NCBI GenBank assembly: GCA_017442365.1
Contig: JAFRZW010000016.1
Location: forward strand, 270,233-334,232
DNA: 64,000 nt
Direction: 5' to 3'
Origin: Rikenellaceae bacterium
Lineage (GTDB): Bacteria > Bacteroidota > Bacteroidia > Bacteroidales > Rikenellaceae
Shown: piece by piece, positions 1-10,100 of the stretch
Layout of the letters: each line of letters begins with the position of its first letter
Position numbering within the stretch: position 1 is the stretch's first letter
The notes under the pieces: generated by a model
The model's input: only the letters and a program-made list of their open reading frames with translations
Database searches by the model: none
What the model was told of the DNA's origin: nothing
Position numbers and translations under genes: made by a program

Positions 1-149
1 TAGCTGCTCTATTGGCAGTTGGTGCCATCGTCTATGGTTGGTTGTCGAGCCGCGAGCAGGACGATATTTATGGCTACGACGAGGAGCCGATCGAGCAGGT
101 AGATGCGATGGTTGATGAGATGATCGAGCAAACCGAAACGGCAGAATAA
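1..149 (+). CDS. C-terminal end of an unrecognised membrane-associated protein (partial)
   Basis: Only the last 48 codons are inside the window; the first whole codon is at position 3 and the stop TAA at 147-149. The visible part starts with a hydrophobic stretch (AALLAVGAIVYGWL) that looks like the end of a membrane helix. A very acidic tail of about 30 residues rich in Glu and Asp follows. The stop is 32 bases before the sigma-54 activator gene on the same strand, so the two are probably co-transcribed. The family cannot be named from this fragment. Confidence 0.6.
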   Translation, partial: AALLAVGAIVYGWLSSREQDDIYGYDEEPIEQVDAMVDEMIEQTETAE

Positions 150-181
150 CCACAAAGGGTAGTAACGAAAACGAACGACTT

Positions 182-1402
182 ATGGATTTACAATCGCTCA
201 AACAACGCTTTGGAATAATCGGCACGAGTGAGGCTTTGAATCGCGCTTTGGAGATTGCGGTTAAAGTTGCTCCGACCGATCTGTCGGTGCTGGTTACAGG
301 TGAAAGTGGCGTGGGTAAGGAGTTCTTTCCGCAGGTGATCCACGCATATTCGTCGCGCAAACACGCTCAATATATCGCTGTAAATTGCGGTGCAATCCCC
401 GAAGGAACGATTGATTCGGAACTTTTTGGCCACGAGAAGGGTGCATTTACCGGTGCAACGGAGGCGCGTAAAGGTTACTTCGAGGTGGCTGATGGTGGTA
501 CGATTTTCTTGGACGAGGTGGCAGAACTGCCTCACTCGACGCAGGTGCGCTTGCTCAGAGTGTTGCAGACGGGTGAGTTTATGCGTGTAGGCTCGTCGAA
601 GGTGCTCAAAACCAACGTGCGTGTCGTGGCGGCAACAAATATCTCGTTGCAAGCGGCTATTACCGATGGTCGCTTCCGCGAGGATCTCTATTACCGATTG
701 AATACGGTGCCCATCGAGGTACCACCTCTGCGCGAACGTCGAGGGGATATCTATCTGCTGTTCCGTAAGTTTGCGGCAGATGTGGCGTTGCAATATCGTA
801 TGCCCTCGATTACGCTTTCGGACGAGGCTCGCCAGATGTTGGAGTCGTACTATTGGCGTGGCAATATTCGTCAGTTGAAGAATGTAGCAGAGCAGATTTC
901 GGCAATCGAGGAGGCTCGTGTGATCACACCGCAGATCTTGTCGCGCTATCTGCCCGAACAAGATGGAATGAAGTCGGTGTCGGTGATCTCGACGCCTCGC
1001 AGCCGCTCGTCGAATGATATGGGCGATGAGCGAGAGTTACTCTACAAGGTGCTGTTCGATATGAAGAGCGATATCAACGACCTCAAACGAATGTTGGCTG
1101 AGGCGTTGCGCAAGTCGCCCGATGTGAGTTATCATCAGCCCGCGAACGACTACAAGGCTCTGTTGCCCTCTTCGGCGATTGACAAGGAGTATGAGGAGGT
1201 TGAGCAATATGCCGATAGCGAAGATGTTACAAACGAGCCGCTGTCGCGTCCTGCACAGACCAAGGCTGATGCTCAGCGCGAGCAGATCATTCGTGCATTG
1301 CGTAACAACAATGGTCGTCGTCGTGATGCGGCACGTGAGTTGTTTATGTCCGAGCGCACGTTGTATCGCAAGATGAAGGAGCTGGATATCACTGAGTTTT
1401 AA
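182..1402 (+). CDS. Sigma-54-dependent transcriptional activator (AAA+ and Fis-type HTH, no sensor domain)
   Basis: Predicted bacterial enhancer-binding protein of 406 residues that uses ATP to remodel sigma-54 RNA polymerase. Seen in the sequence: Walker A GESGVGKE at 40-47, the sigma-54 contact loop GAFTGA at 87-92, Walker B GGTIFLDEV at 105-113, and a C-terminal Fis-like helix-turn-helix at about 365-402. The AAA+ domain begins almost at residue 10, so the usual N-terminal receiver, GAF or PAS sensor is missing; control must come from its level or from a partner protein. A low-complexity linker of about 100 residues (roughly 265-360) separates the ATPase from the HTH. It lies 19 bases upstream of lptE in an apparent operon. 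Its target promoters are not identifiable here. Confidence 0.92.
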   Translation: MDLQSLKQRFGIIGTSEALNRALEIAVKVAPTDLSVLVTGESGVGKEFFPQVIHAYSSRKHAQYIAVNCGAIPEGTIDSELFGHEKGAFTGATEARKGYFEVADGGTIFLDEVAELPHSTQVRLLRVLQTGEFMRVGSSKVLKTNVRVVAATNISLQAAITDGRFREDLYYRLNTVPIEVPPLRERRGDIYLLFRKFAADVALQYRMPSITLSDEARQMLESYYWRGNIRQLKNVAEQISAIEEARVITPQILSRYLPEQDGMKSVSVISTPRSRSSNDMGDERELLYKVLFDMKSDINDLKRMLAEALRKSPDVSYHQPANDYKALLPSSAIDKEYEEVEQYADSEDVTNEPLSRPAQTKADAQREQIIRALRNNNGRRRDAARELFMSERTLYRKMKELDITEF

Positions 1403-1421
1403 CCACGAAAACAATCGAAAG

Positions 1422-1940
1422 ATGAAACAACTGAAATATATTGCATTGGCATTTCTCACGGCAACGCTCACACTGCTGCCGAGTTGCACGGTGAAATACT
1501 CGTTCTCGGGTGCGTCGATTCCGGCAAATGCCCAGACGGTCAGTATCGCCTATTTCCCGAATAATGCGGCGATGGTAGCTCCTATTCTGAGTTCAACTTT
1601 GACTGAGGCGTTGAAAGATCGTTTCGCTCGTCAAACCCGTTTGCAGCAGGTGAATGAGGGCGGAGATTTGGCCTTCGAGGGCGAGATCGTTAATTATACC
1701 TCGACGACCGCGTCGGTGTCGAGTCAGGAGTATGCAGTGCTTAACCGTCTGACAATCACCGTAAGAGTGCGTTTTACGAATGCTCTCGAACCGCAGTATA
1801 ATATCAATAACCGCACATTCTCGGCCTTTGCCGACTACGATTCGAGCAAGTTATTGCAGGAGGTCGAGGGATCGTTGATTCCTGAGATCGTCGAGAAATT
1901 GGTTGATGACATTTTCAATGCGGCAGTATCTAATTGGTAG
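1422..1940 (+). CDS. lptE: LptE-like LPS-assembly lipoprotein
   Basis: Predicted outer-membrane lipoprotein of 172 residues that plugs the LptD barrel and helps place lipopolysaccharide in the outer leaflet. A signal peptide ends in the lipobox LPSC with the lipidated Cys at residue 22. The start of the mature part (YSFSGASIPANAQTVSI) and the overall length fit the Bacteroidetes LptE family. It sits between the sigma-54 activator and a TPR-like gene, with secG beyond, a set often found together in Bacteroidales. The assignment rests on lipobox, length, N-terminal pattern and context, since LptE sequences diverge strongly. Confidence 0.8.
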   Translation: MKQLKYIALAFLTATLTLLPSCTVKYSFSGASIPANAQTVSIAYFPNNAAMVAPILSSTLTEALKDRFARQTRLQQVNEGGDLAFEGEIVNYTSTTASVSSQEYAVLNRLTITVRVRFTNALEPQYNINNRTFSAFADYDSSKLLQEVEGSLIPEIVEKLVDDIFNAAVSNW

Positions 1941-1944
1941 CGAG

Positions 1945-2472
1945 ATGAGTAGCGTAATTGACAGATTTGCAGAGGAGGGTAGTGCAGCGTCGATTGAGAA
2001 GGCCAAGCTCGATCGTGAGGCAGTTGTGGCAGAGCTGGACGCGTTGATTGCACGCCACGAATGGTTTTCGGCTGCGCGTATGATCCGTCGATTGGTAAGT
2101 GGCGAGGAGGACGAGGCGTTGGAGTTGGTGTTGCACGCCCGCGGAGCGTCGTCGTTGGCATTGACGAAGGTTGATTCCGCAACTCTGACTGCGATGACCG
2201 ACGATGATATTATCGAGCGTTTTTTGAGCGTTGGCGACTATCGAATTGTGGCAGAACAGGGCGACTCGGACGCGACACCAGATGTGGCTTTGGCTGCTGT
2301 TTCGGACGCCGAAGATGAGTATGTGAGCGAGGATTTGGCCGAAATTTACCTCTCACAGGGGCTTTACGAGCAAGCAATTGCAATATATCGTCAATTAAGT
2401 TTGCAAAATTCCGAAAAAAGTGTTTACTTTGCCGAGATTATTTCGAAAATAGAGAAAAATATAAACAATTAA
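1945..2472 (+). CDS. TPR-like protein, function unknown
   Basis: Protein of 175 residues. A longer reading from a TTG at 1903 would overlap lptE by 38 bases; the ATG at 1945, four bases after the lptE stop, is the better start and has GTAGCGAG just before it. The N-terminal half is charged and helical. The C-terminal 50 residues (SEDLAEIYLSQGLYEQAIAIYRQL) form one clear tetratricopeptide-like helical pair. No signal peptide or membrane segment is seen, so it is probably cytoplasmic. Its place between lptE and secG suggests an envelope-related role, but no function can be assigned. Confidence 0.75.
   Translation: MSSVIDRFAEEGSAASIEKAKLDREAVVAELDALIARHEWFSAARMIRRLVSGEEDEALELVLHARGASSLALTKVDSATLTAMTDDDIIERFLSVGDYRIVAEQGDSDATPDVALAAVSDAEDEYVSEDLAEIYLSQGLYEQAIAIYRQLSLQNSEKSVYFAEIISKIEKNINN
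2400..2431 (+). promoter_or_regulatory. Possible promoter for secG inside the preceding gene
   Basis: TTTG at 2400-2403 is followed after 20 bases by TTACTTTG at 2424-2431, one mismatch from the Bacteroidetes -7 element TAnnTTTG. It lies in the 3' end of the TPR-like gene, 55 bases before the secG ATG. This could give secG its own transcription. Confidence 0.35.
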
Positions 2473-2485
2473 AAATTAATACACA

Positions 2486-2848
2486 ATGACTTTTATTTGT
2501 ATCGTAATTGCAGTCATCGCGCTTTTCCTCATTTTGGCTGTTTTGATGCAGAACCCCAAGAGCGGTATGGCCGCTAACTTTGGTGCAGCAAATCAGGTTG
2601 CAGGTGTTCGCGAGACAAACAACTTCCTCGAAAAGGTAACTTGGGTAACCGCTATCGCTATTGCAGTGTTGAGCTTGGCTACCGTATGGGTTATGGATGA
2701 TGATCGTGTTGCAGCAAGCAACAATGCAATCTCGAAAGATAGCGAGGCTATTATGGAGAAGATTGGCAATCAGGCAACTATGCCCAATCAGGTGGATCTT
2801 CCCGTAGAGGAGGCTGCTGAGGAAGCTGCTCCCGCAACTGAGGAGTAA
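2486..2848 (+). CDS. secG: SecG, preprotein translocase subunit
   Basis: Small membrane subunit of the SecYEG channel, 120 residues. It has the SecG plan: helix 1 (about 2-20), a loop carrying the family-typical LMQNPKSGMAANFG segment, and helix 2 (about 50-70). A longer acidic C-terminal tail ends in a Glu/Ala-rich stretch, as is common in Bacteroidetes SecG. It is the last gene of the leading plus-strand operon and is followed by a strong terminator. The ATG at 2486 is 13 bases after the stop of the TPR-like gene. Confidence 0.93.
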   Translation: MTFICIVIAVIALFLILAVLMQNPKSGMAANFGAANQVAGVRETNNFLEKVTWVTAIAIAVLSLATVWVMDDDRVAASNNAISKDSEAIMEKIGNQATMPNQVDLPVEEAAEEAAPATEE

Positions 2849-2870
2849 AGCGTTAGGCTTTATTAACGCA

Positions 2871-2909
2871 AAACGATCCGAACTCTTACAATGAGTTCGG
2901 ATCGTTTTT
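2871..2909 (+). terminator. Rho-independent terminator after secG
   Basis: A 15-base stem (2871-2885 with 2893-2907) and a 7-base loop, running into a T tract. It closes the operon ending in secG. Confidence 0.9.
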
Positions 2910-2938
2910 TTTGTTATGTGTGCGGGAGAAGGGGGTGA

Positions 2939-2974
2939 AGGTGCGGAGGTGCGGAGGTGCGGAGATGCGGAGAT
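2939..2974. repeat. Short tandem repeat, 8-base unit AGGTGCGG
   Basis: Three exact copies of AGGTGCGG (2939-2962), then AGATGCGG (2963-2970) and a partial AGAT. It sits in the 200-base gap between the secG and lolA terminators and codes for nothing visible. Confidence 0.85.
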
Positions 2975-3000
2975 CATATTCTTGGATATCAATAAACATA

Positions 3001-3029
3001 AATGCCGCCCCGATATTCGAGGCGGCATT
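3001..3029 (-). terminator. Terminator after lolA
   Basis: Stem AATGCCGCC (3001-3009) with GGCGGCATT (3021-3029), extended inward by CGA/TCG across one mismatch. It lies 22 bases beyond the lolA stop. The minus-strand transcript would run into a weak U-rich stretch. Confidence 0.65.
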
Positions 3030-3050
3030 GGTTTTCTAATGCAGGGCAGA

Positions 3051-3665
3051 CTATCTGAAATCGACGATCTCGTAGCCTCGATAGTTATTCTTGTCGAATG
3101 TAAACATCGAAATATCAACCATTCCGGTCATCTCATTGATCGACGCAACCTTAATCGCAATTTGGTCGCCATCAACGTCGTAGGTGAGCGAACGAGGCTG
3201 AGCCGTCGCGGTATCAATTGCCACGAAAATCACGCCCAGCGCAGCATTTTCGGCTGTTGAGGTGAGCTTTACGGTTGCAATGCCTGCCTCGGTACCGACC
3301 ATCGCAAAGTTGAACTCGCCGTCGATAAAGTCGAAGGCGCGAGTGGGATTGGTCAGAATATTGTGCGACTTCGGATCGACAGCATCGACCGTAACCTCCT
3401 TATTCTGAGGATTAACCTCGTAGCGCGCGCTACCGTCGCAGAAGACCTTCGCATCGCCGATACTTATATAATATTTGTCGCCACTGACAGCATAATAACC
3501 TTTGATATTCTGGTCGCCACTTTTGACTTCGAACTCCACTTCGTAGTTCTCCATCGAGCGAATCTGCTCCGAAAGGCGACTAATCAGTGTCTCCGCGCTA
3601 TTGCCCTGAGCAAAGGAATTTGCAACGCAGAACATCGTGAAAATGAATACAATAAACTTCTTCAT
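3051..3665 (-). CDS. lolA: LolA-like outer-membrane lipoprotein carrier protein
   Basis: Predicted periplasmic chaperone of 204 residues that shuttles lipoproteins from the inner to the outer membrane. A signal peptide with cleavage after Ala19 (NSFA, then QGN) precedes a beta-rich domain. Its start (LISRLSEQIRSMENYEVEFE) matches the opening helix and first strand of the LolA/LolB fold as seen in Bacteroidetes LolA-like proteins. It is the last gene of the long plsC-to-lolA run, 19 bases downstream of ftsK, a pairing that recurs in Bacteroidales. Sequence identity within the family is low, so the name rests on fold pattern and context. Confidence 0.8.
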   Translation of the reverse strand: MKKFIVFIFTMFCVANSFAQGNSAETLISRLSEQIRSMENYEVEFEVKSGDQNIKGYYAVSGDKYYISIGDAKVFCDGSARYEVNPQNKEVTVDAVDPKSHNILTNPTRAFDFIDGEFNFAMVGTEAGIATVKLTSTAENAALGVIFVAIDTATAQPRSLTYDVDGDQIAIKVASINEMTGMVDISMFTFDKNNYRGYEIVDFR

Positions 3666-3684
3666 CTTATCTTTCGCTTTAATA

Positions 3685-6321
3685 TTAACTCAAACCTAAA
3701 TCTTGCAATATGCGCTCCAACGCATAGGTGTCCGTAACCTTCAAATCGCGCGGTTTGCTGCCCTCTTGACGGCCAACGATACCTGCACGTTCGAGCTGAT
3801 TCATAATGCGTCCCGCGCGGTTGAATCCGACCTCGAAGTTTCGCTGAATCGACGAGGTCGATGCTTGTCCGCCATTCTGCACAAACCAACGAGCGATCTC
3901 TGCGAGCTTGGGATCAAATCGCACCGCCTCGCCACTCATTGCCGAGGGAGCCTCGCTGTTTTCGGGTACATAGTCGGGCAGGGCGTAAGGTGCAGTGTAT
4001 CCCTGCTGGCGCGAGATAAACGATATAATGTTCTCAATCTCAGGCGTATCCACAAATGCACATTGCACTCGTGTCAGTTCCGAATTGAGGCTCATCAACA
4101 TATCTCCGCAGCCGATCAATTGGTTAGCTCCCGTGGTGTCGATAATCGTACGCGAGTCCATCATCGACATCACGCGGAAGGCGATACGTGCAGGGAAATT
4201 TGACTTGATCAAGCCCGTAATAACCTTAACCTCAGGTCGTTGAGTTGCGATAATCAGGTGCAGACCAACTGCTCGACCCATCTGCGCCAAACGCACAATC
4301 GGTGTCTCGATCTCGCGACCGGCGGTCATAATCAAATCGGCAAACTCATCGACTACCACGACCAGATATGGCATAAAACGGTGTCCCTTCTGGGGGTTCA
4401 GACGACGATTGCGGAACTTGTCGTTGTACTCGGTGATCTTCTTGACCGAGGCTTGACGCAGCAACTCATAACGCTGTTCCATCTCGACAACGAGCGAATT
4501 GAGCGTATAGATAACCTTTTGAGGATCAGTCAGTATGGCGTCGTCCTCGCTCTCCATCTTTGCCAAGAAGTGCTTTTCGAGCGGAGCATACAGCGACAAC
4601 TCGACACGCTTCGGGTCGATCATCACGAATTTCAGCTCCGAGGGGTGCTTCTTGTATAACAACGAAGTGATTATCGCATTGAGTCCCACCGATTTACCTT
4701 GACCCGTAGCACCTGCAACCAACAAGTGAGGCATCTTCGCCAAGTCGATTACGAAGTTCTCGTTCTGAATCGTGCGTCCAAGCACAACGGGCAGTTCGAA
4801 TTTCGACTGCTGGAAGCGTGCCGATTTTACTGCCGAGAGCATCGAAACCACGTCGCGATCTTTGTTCGGAACCTCAATGCCGACAGTGCCCTTGCCGGGG
4901 ATCGGTGCAATAATACGAATGCGCAATGCTTTGAGACTCATTGCAATATCCTCTTCGAGGCTCTTGATTCGTGCGATTTTGATACCGGGAGCAGGAATAA
5001 TCTCGTAGAGCGTAACGGTCGGACCCACCGTTGCTTTGATCTTTGAGATTGCGATGCCGAAATTCTGCAACGTTGTCTTGATCTGCTCCTTATTTTCGTA
5101 GATCTCCTCGTTCGACACCTCGACGTCCATCGAGTGGTCTTCGAGTAGAGTTACGGGCGGACGCTGATACTTCGGAAGATCCTTTGCAGGATCATACTCT
5201 TTGAGGTCTATCTCGTTGTCTTCCAGCTCTTTGTCTTGGTGCTCAACGACGACAATCTTTAATCCCTCGTCGGTGTCGCTACTGTTTTCGTTGGGCGACT
5301 CTTCGGGAATATTTTCGAGCTCCTCAGTCGGCGCAATAGGAGCCTGATCATTTGAGTCATCATTTCGGACAACCGTTGTAATCGTCAGATCATCATCATT
5401 TTGCTGATCGTCAATCTCGGCTGTGTCGGTAGATTTCAATTCATCACTCGCTTGCGCTTTCGGGGCAATGGTAACCATCTCAACCCCCTCGTCCTCATCT
5501 GGGTCGGAATCAATCTCAGTCGGTATGGGCTGAGGAATGACCTCGCTTGGCGTAGCCTGAGTAGCGACTTCGGTCGGCGTGGCAGTAGGCTTAACCTCTT
5601 GGTCGGCCTCTTCGCTCTTCGCTGGCTCGGTCGAAGTTTTGTGTGTCTTTTCTACTCCTTTGGCTACCAGGCCAATAGCAGCTTTGCCAACTTTCAGACC
5701 TCCATCGGCGATCACCTCTCCGGCTTTATTCACCTTATTAATAAAACTGCGATTGATATATACGCCCGTCAGAATCCAGCCGACAAGAATTACCAAAATT
5801 GTGCCGATTGGACCGATTGATTGGGTGATAATCGCGGCTGCGTCGATGCCCCAGCGACCGCCCAAGCCACTACCGAACACGCCCCAATCCTCTTTGAAAA
5901 TAAAGCCTAAGGTCAGTGTTCCGAGCAACAGAATAAGCACGCCGATACTCATCATTCGGTTGAAATGCAGCGTGCGCAGTCGCGTAATGCGTAACGCGAG
6001 TATCATCAGCAGGAATGGAATCACAACACCAAAAAGTCCGAATGTCTTGCCAATCAACAGATTAGCAATCGATGCGCCATTGCGTCCGCAGAGATTCTCG
6101 AATGTGATCATCGCCAGGCGATCTTCGTTGCCTTTGAATCGGGCGTAGTCGGCCAATGCGCTACAATCGACCTTCCAATTGAGCAGGTAGAAGAGTATAG
6201 CGAGCAGGAGATAGATGCCCGCGAAGAGCATTATCAACCCGACGGTCCAGCGCATAGTTTGCCCACCCTTTTTATTTGAGGTGGAGCCTGTTTTTGGGGC
6301 GTTGTTTTTATTTGAGGGCAT
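3685..6321 (-). CDS. ftsK: FtsK/SpoIIIE DNA translocase
   Basis: Septum-located DNA pump of 878 residues that clears and resolves chromosome ends at division. N-terminal membrane helices lie at about 24-48, 92-110, 123-142 and 168-190. A long acidic and Pro/Thr-rich linker spans roughly 225-395. The motor follows, with Walker A GATGQGKS at 537-544 and the MIDPKRVELS strand soon after. A winged-helix gamma domain at about 815-878, which reads KOPS-type sites, closes the protein. Four N-terminal helices and a linker of this length are normal for the family. It lies between murI (64-base gap) and lolA. Confidence 0.96.
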   Translation of the reverse strand: MPSNKNNAPKTGSTSNKKGGQTMRWTVGLIMLFAGIYLLLAILFYLLNWKVDCSALADYARFKGNEDRLAMITFENLCGRNGASIANLLIGKTFGLFGVVIPFLLMILALRITRLRTLHFNRMMSIGVLILLLGTLTLGFIFKEDWGVFGSGLGGRWGIDAAAIITQSIGPIGTILVILVGWILTGVYINRSFINKVNKAGEVIADGGLKVGKAAIGLVAKGVEKTHKTSTEPAKSEEADQEVKPTATPTEVATQATPSEVIPQPIPTEIDSDPDEDEGVEMVTIAPKAQASDELKSTDTAEIDDQQNDDDLTITTVVRNDDSNDQAPIAPTEELENIPEESPNENSSDTDEGLKIVVVEHQDKELEDNEIDLKEYDPAKDLPKYQRPPVTLLEDHSMDVEVSNEEIYENKEQIKTTLQNFGIAISKIKATVGPTVTLYEIIPAPGIKIARIKSLEEDIAMSLKALRIRIIAPIPGKGTVGIEVPNKDRDVVSMLSAVKSARFQQSKFELPVVLGRTIQNENFVIDLAKMPHLLVAGATGQGKSVGLNAIITSLLYKKHPSELKFVMIDPKRVELSLYAPLEKHFLAKMESEDDAILTDPQKVIYTLNSLVVEMEQRYELLRQASVKKITEYNDKFRNRRLNPQKGHRFMPYLVVVVDEFADLIMTAGREIETPIVRLAQMGRAVGLHLIIATQRPEVKVITGLIKSNFPARIAFRVMSMMDSRTIIDTTGANQLIGCGDMLMSLNSELTRVQCAFVDTPEIENIISFISRQQGYTAPYALPDYVPENSEAPSAMSGEAVRFDPKLAEIARWFVQNGGQASTSSIQRNFEVGFNRAGRIMNQLERAGIVGRQEGSKPRDLKVTDTYALERILQDLGLS

Positions 6322-6385
6322 AATTATTCAATTTATAGCACGAAGATACGAAAAAAAAATGTATCTGCGAACTACTCCCTCAAAT

Positions 6386-7177
6386 TTATCTCGAAATGAT
6401 TTGAAATGCTTTGTTTTTCAGACGATTCAAGTAATCATCTGACGCAAAGGTTTGGAACGTGTATTGAGCCTTGTTATTCTCCGCAGCGCGCAAATTGAAC
6501 TGATCGAGCAACTGCTCGACACGTCGCGCAACGGCTGGTGCGGGGTCAATCACCGCCACCTCGCGCTCACCAATCACTTGCTCGATCACCTCGCGCAGGA
6601 ATGGATAGTGCGTGCAACCCAAAACGATCTGATCGGCACCCTCAGCAAGCAAGGGCTCAACTACGCGACGCACCGCTTCTACGGCCTCGGGTGTAGCCTC
6701 ACGACTCTGCTCAACGATCTCGACAAAGCCTTCACCAACGGCAGCTATGAATCGTGCTCGATCGGCATAACGTGCTGATGTTCTTAGAAATAGATCGCCT
6801 CCCAATGATCCTGCCGTAGCCAGCACTCCGACTACTCCCGTGCGCGTTGCCATTGCTGCGGGCTTCACAGCCGGCTCCATTCCGACGATTGGAATGTTGG
6901 CATATTTCTCGCGCAGGAAGTCGATGGCGGCTGCCGTGGCGGTATTGCACGCCACGACGACCATCTTAGCTCCGTCGGCTATCAAGGCACCGACGGCCTC
7001 ATCTGCAAAACGACGTATCTCCTCTTTGGGACGACCGCCGTAGGGACAATTTGCTCCATCGGCAAGGTACGTGAGTGATTCATTGGGCAGTTTGGCGTGT
7101 AGCTCGCGCCACACGCTCAAACCTCCCAATCCTGAATCATATACCCCGATGGGGTTATTGTTGCCCTTAGTATTCAA
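6386..7177 (-). CDS. murI: Glutamate racemase
   Basis: Converts L-glutamate to D-glutamate for peptidoglycan, cytoplasmic, 263 residues. Seen: the substrate motif YDSGLGG (13-19) and the two catalytic cysteines in ACNTA (Cys77) and GCTHYP (Cys188), which act as the acid/base pair. The only in-frame start before the conserved N-terminus is a TTG at 7177, because upstream codons reach a stop without any ATG. It begins 13 bases after the purL stop, so translation is probably coupled. Confidence 0.95.
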   Translation of the reverse strand: MNTKGNNNPIGVYDSGLGGLSVWRELHAKLPNESLTYLADGANCPYGGRPKEEIRRFADEAVGALIADGAKMVVVACNTATAAAIDFLREKYANIPIVGMEPAVKPAAMATRTGVVGVLATAGSLGGDLFLRTSARYADRARFIAAVGEGFVEIVEQSREATPEAVEAVRRVVEPLLAEGADQIVLGCTHYPFLREVIEQVIGEREVAVIDPAPAVARRVEQLLDQFNLRAAENNKAQYTFQTFASDDYLNRLKNKAFQIISR

Positions 7178-7190
7178 TTGTTTATAGCGA

Positions 7191-10100
7191 TTACTTCAAC
7201 TTATCCTCGATCCACTTGCGAGCATTGACAAATGCTTCGATCCAAGGCGTAACCTCGTCCTCGCGCTGCTCGGGATAGTATGCCCAATTCCACGGTTTGA
7301 TGGCGCGCTCCAAGTGGGGCATCATCGCCACGTGGCGACCGTCAGCCGACGCAACACCTGCTACGGCATAGTCGCTACCATTGGGATTAGCGGGGTATTC
7401 GGCATAGCTATATTTCAGTGCGATGTTGTAGTGCTTTTCGTCCATCGGCAGCGAGAACTTACCCTCGCCGTGGGCTACCCAGATACCCAACTTCGAGCCA
7501 ACCAACGAACTGAACATCACAGCATTGCTCTGCTCGACGTCCAGACCGACGAACGACGATTCGAACTTGTGGCTATCGTTGTGCAGCATACGCGGTTTCA
7601 CAGCGTCCTCGGGGGTAATCAGACCCAATTCGATCATCAGCTGGCAACCGTTGCAAACGCCCAACGAGAGGGTATCCTCGCGTGCATAGAAGTTGTCCAG
7701 AGCGCGTTTTGCAGCCTCGTTATAGAGGAATGCGCCTGCCCAACCCTTAGCCGAGCCGAGTACGTCCGAGTTCGAGAAACCACCGCAGAATACGATCATA
7801 TTCACGTCCTCCAACGTCTCACGACCACTTACTAAGTCGGTCATTGTTACGTCCTTAACGTCGAAACCTGCCAAGAACAGCGAGTATGCCATTTCGCGCT
7901 CGCCGTTCGTACCCTTCTCACGAATGATAGCTGCCTTCACGCCCGTACGCTCGCGACGTTTCGGGTCGATTCCGAGCGACGAGTAGCTACCCTCGAAGCC
8001 CTCGGGGAATTGGAACTGCAACGGCTGTTGAGCGTAGTTTGCGTAACGCTCGGCAGCCTTCTTCTCGCCACTCTGACGGCAGTCGAGCAGGTACGAAGTC
8101 TTGTACCACAAATCGCGCAGATGGTTCTGCAACAGCTCGAACTCAACGCCACAAGCCTTAACCACAAACTGACGATCCAAATTCACCTCGCCCAGCTCGT
8201 AAGCATCAACACCTGCCGCAGTCAGCTCATCGATAACCGCCTTAGCATCTGCAACTTGCAGTACCATAGCGGGTTTCTCGCTGAACAATACGCGGATCAG
8301 ATCCTGCTCGCCCAGCACGTCGAGATTGACTGTTGCACCTGTCGAGTTGTCGGCAAAGGTCATTTCAAGCAGGGCCGTAATCAGACCACCGCCCGAAACG
8401 TCGTGGCCAGCCATCACCTTGCCCTCGCGAACCAACTTCTGCACGCCCTCGAACGCAGCAGCAAAGTAGCCTGCCGACGCAATGTCGGGAGCCTTATCGC
8501 CCACCTTGCCAACGGTTTGCGCGAATGCGCTACCGCCCAAGTCGAACTCCGAACGGCTCATATCGACATAGATCAAACTGCTCTTCGAGTGCTTCAACGC
8601 TGCACGAACGCACTGCTTAACGTCGCTCACCTCGGCTGCCGAAGTGATGATTACCGTACCCGGTGCGATCACAGCCTTACCGTCCTTATACTTCTGGGTC
8701 ATCGACAGCGAGTCCTTACCCGTAGGAATATTGATACCCAACTCTACGGCCATATTGCTTGCAGCCTCCACAGCATCGTACAGACGAGCATCCTCACCCT
8801 CGTTGCGGCAGGGCCACATCCAGTTTGCGCTGAGTGAAACACCCTTCAAACCGTAGCTCAGCGGAGCCAAAGCGATGTTGGTCAGTGCCTCACCGATAGC
8901 CAGACGCGAACCGGCCTTCGAGTCGATCATTGCAGCTACGGGAGCGTGGCCCAATGCCGTTGCGATACCCGCTTTGCCTTGATAATCAATAGCTACGGCA
9001 GCGTAGTCATTCAGCGGCACCTGCACCTCGCCTGCGGTCTGCTGCACGGCGATCTTACCCGTTACCGAGCGATCGACCTTGTTGGTCAGCCAATCCTTAC
9101 AAGCGACGCCCTCGATTTGGAGCACCTGCTCGATGTACTTTATGATATTGGTAGTCGAGTACTTGACCTCGTCGAAGTTGCTTGCTATCTTCTTGTCGCG
9201 CATAATGGTGCGGGGAGCCTTGCCAAACATATACTCCAACTGCCAATCGATCGGCTTTTCGCCCGTGCGATTATCGACGAAGGTAAATTGCATATCGCCC
9301 GTTGTTTCGCCAATGGTGTACATCGGTGCACGCTCGCGGTCAGCAATACGCTTCAAGTGGTCGATATATTTAGCGTCGATCACCAGACCCATACGCTCCT
9401 GCGACTCATTACCGATGATCTCGCGGTGCGAGAGGGTAGGATCGCCAATCGGCAGTTGGTCGATATCAATGCGACCACCCGTCGTCTCAACCAACTCACT
9501 GAGGCAGTTCAAGTGGCCACCTGCACCGTGGTCGTGGATCGAGATGATGGGGTTGTTGTCCTCCTCACTTACGGCACGAATAGCGTTGTAGGCACGTTTC
9601 TGCATTTCGGGGTTCGAACGCTGGATAGCATTCAACTCGATATCGCTCTGATACTCACCCGTTGCCACGCTCGAAACTGCGCCACCGCCCATACCGATAC
9701 GGTAGTTGTCGCCACCGAGCAGAACGACCTTATTACCCGTCGTCGGCTCATCTTTCAGACTATCGACCTTGCGACCATAGCCGATACCGCCCGCCTGCAT
9801 AATTACCTTGTCGTAACCATACTCCTTGCCCTGCTCACCGTGCTCGAATGTGAGCAGCGAACCGCAAATCAGTGGCTGACCGAACTTGTTACCGAAATCG
9901 CTCGCACCGTTCGATGCCTTGATCAGAATATCGGCGGGAGTCTGATAGAGCCACTTACGAGGGGGCATCTGTGCCTCCCACGTGTGCGAATCGTCCAAAC
10001 GGGGGTAAGCGGTCATATATACTGCTGTACCGGCAACGGGGAATGCACCCTTACCGCCAGCGATACGGTCGCGGATTTCACCGCCTGTACCCGTTGCAGC

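Noticed and set aside
2916..3000. Tandem repeat as part of a CRISPR array
   Set aside because: The unit is only 8 bases with no spacers and no cas genes nearby.
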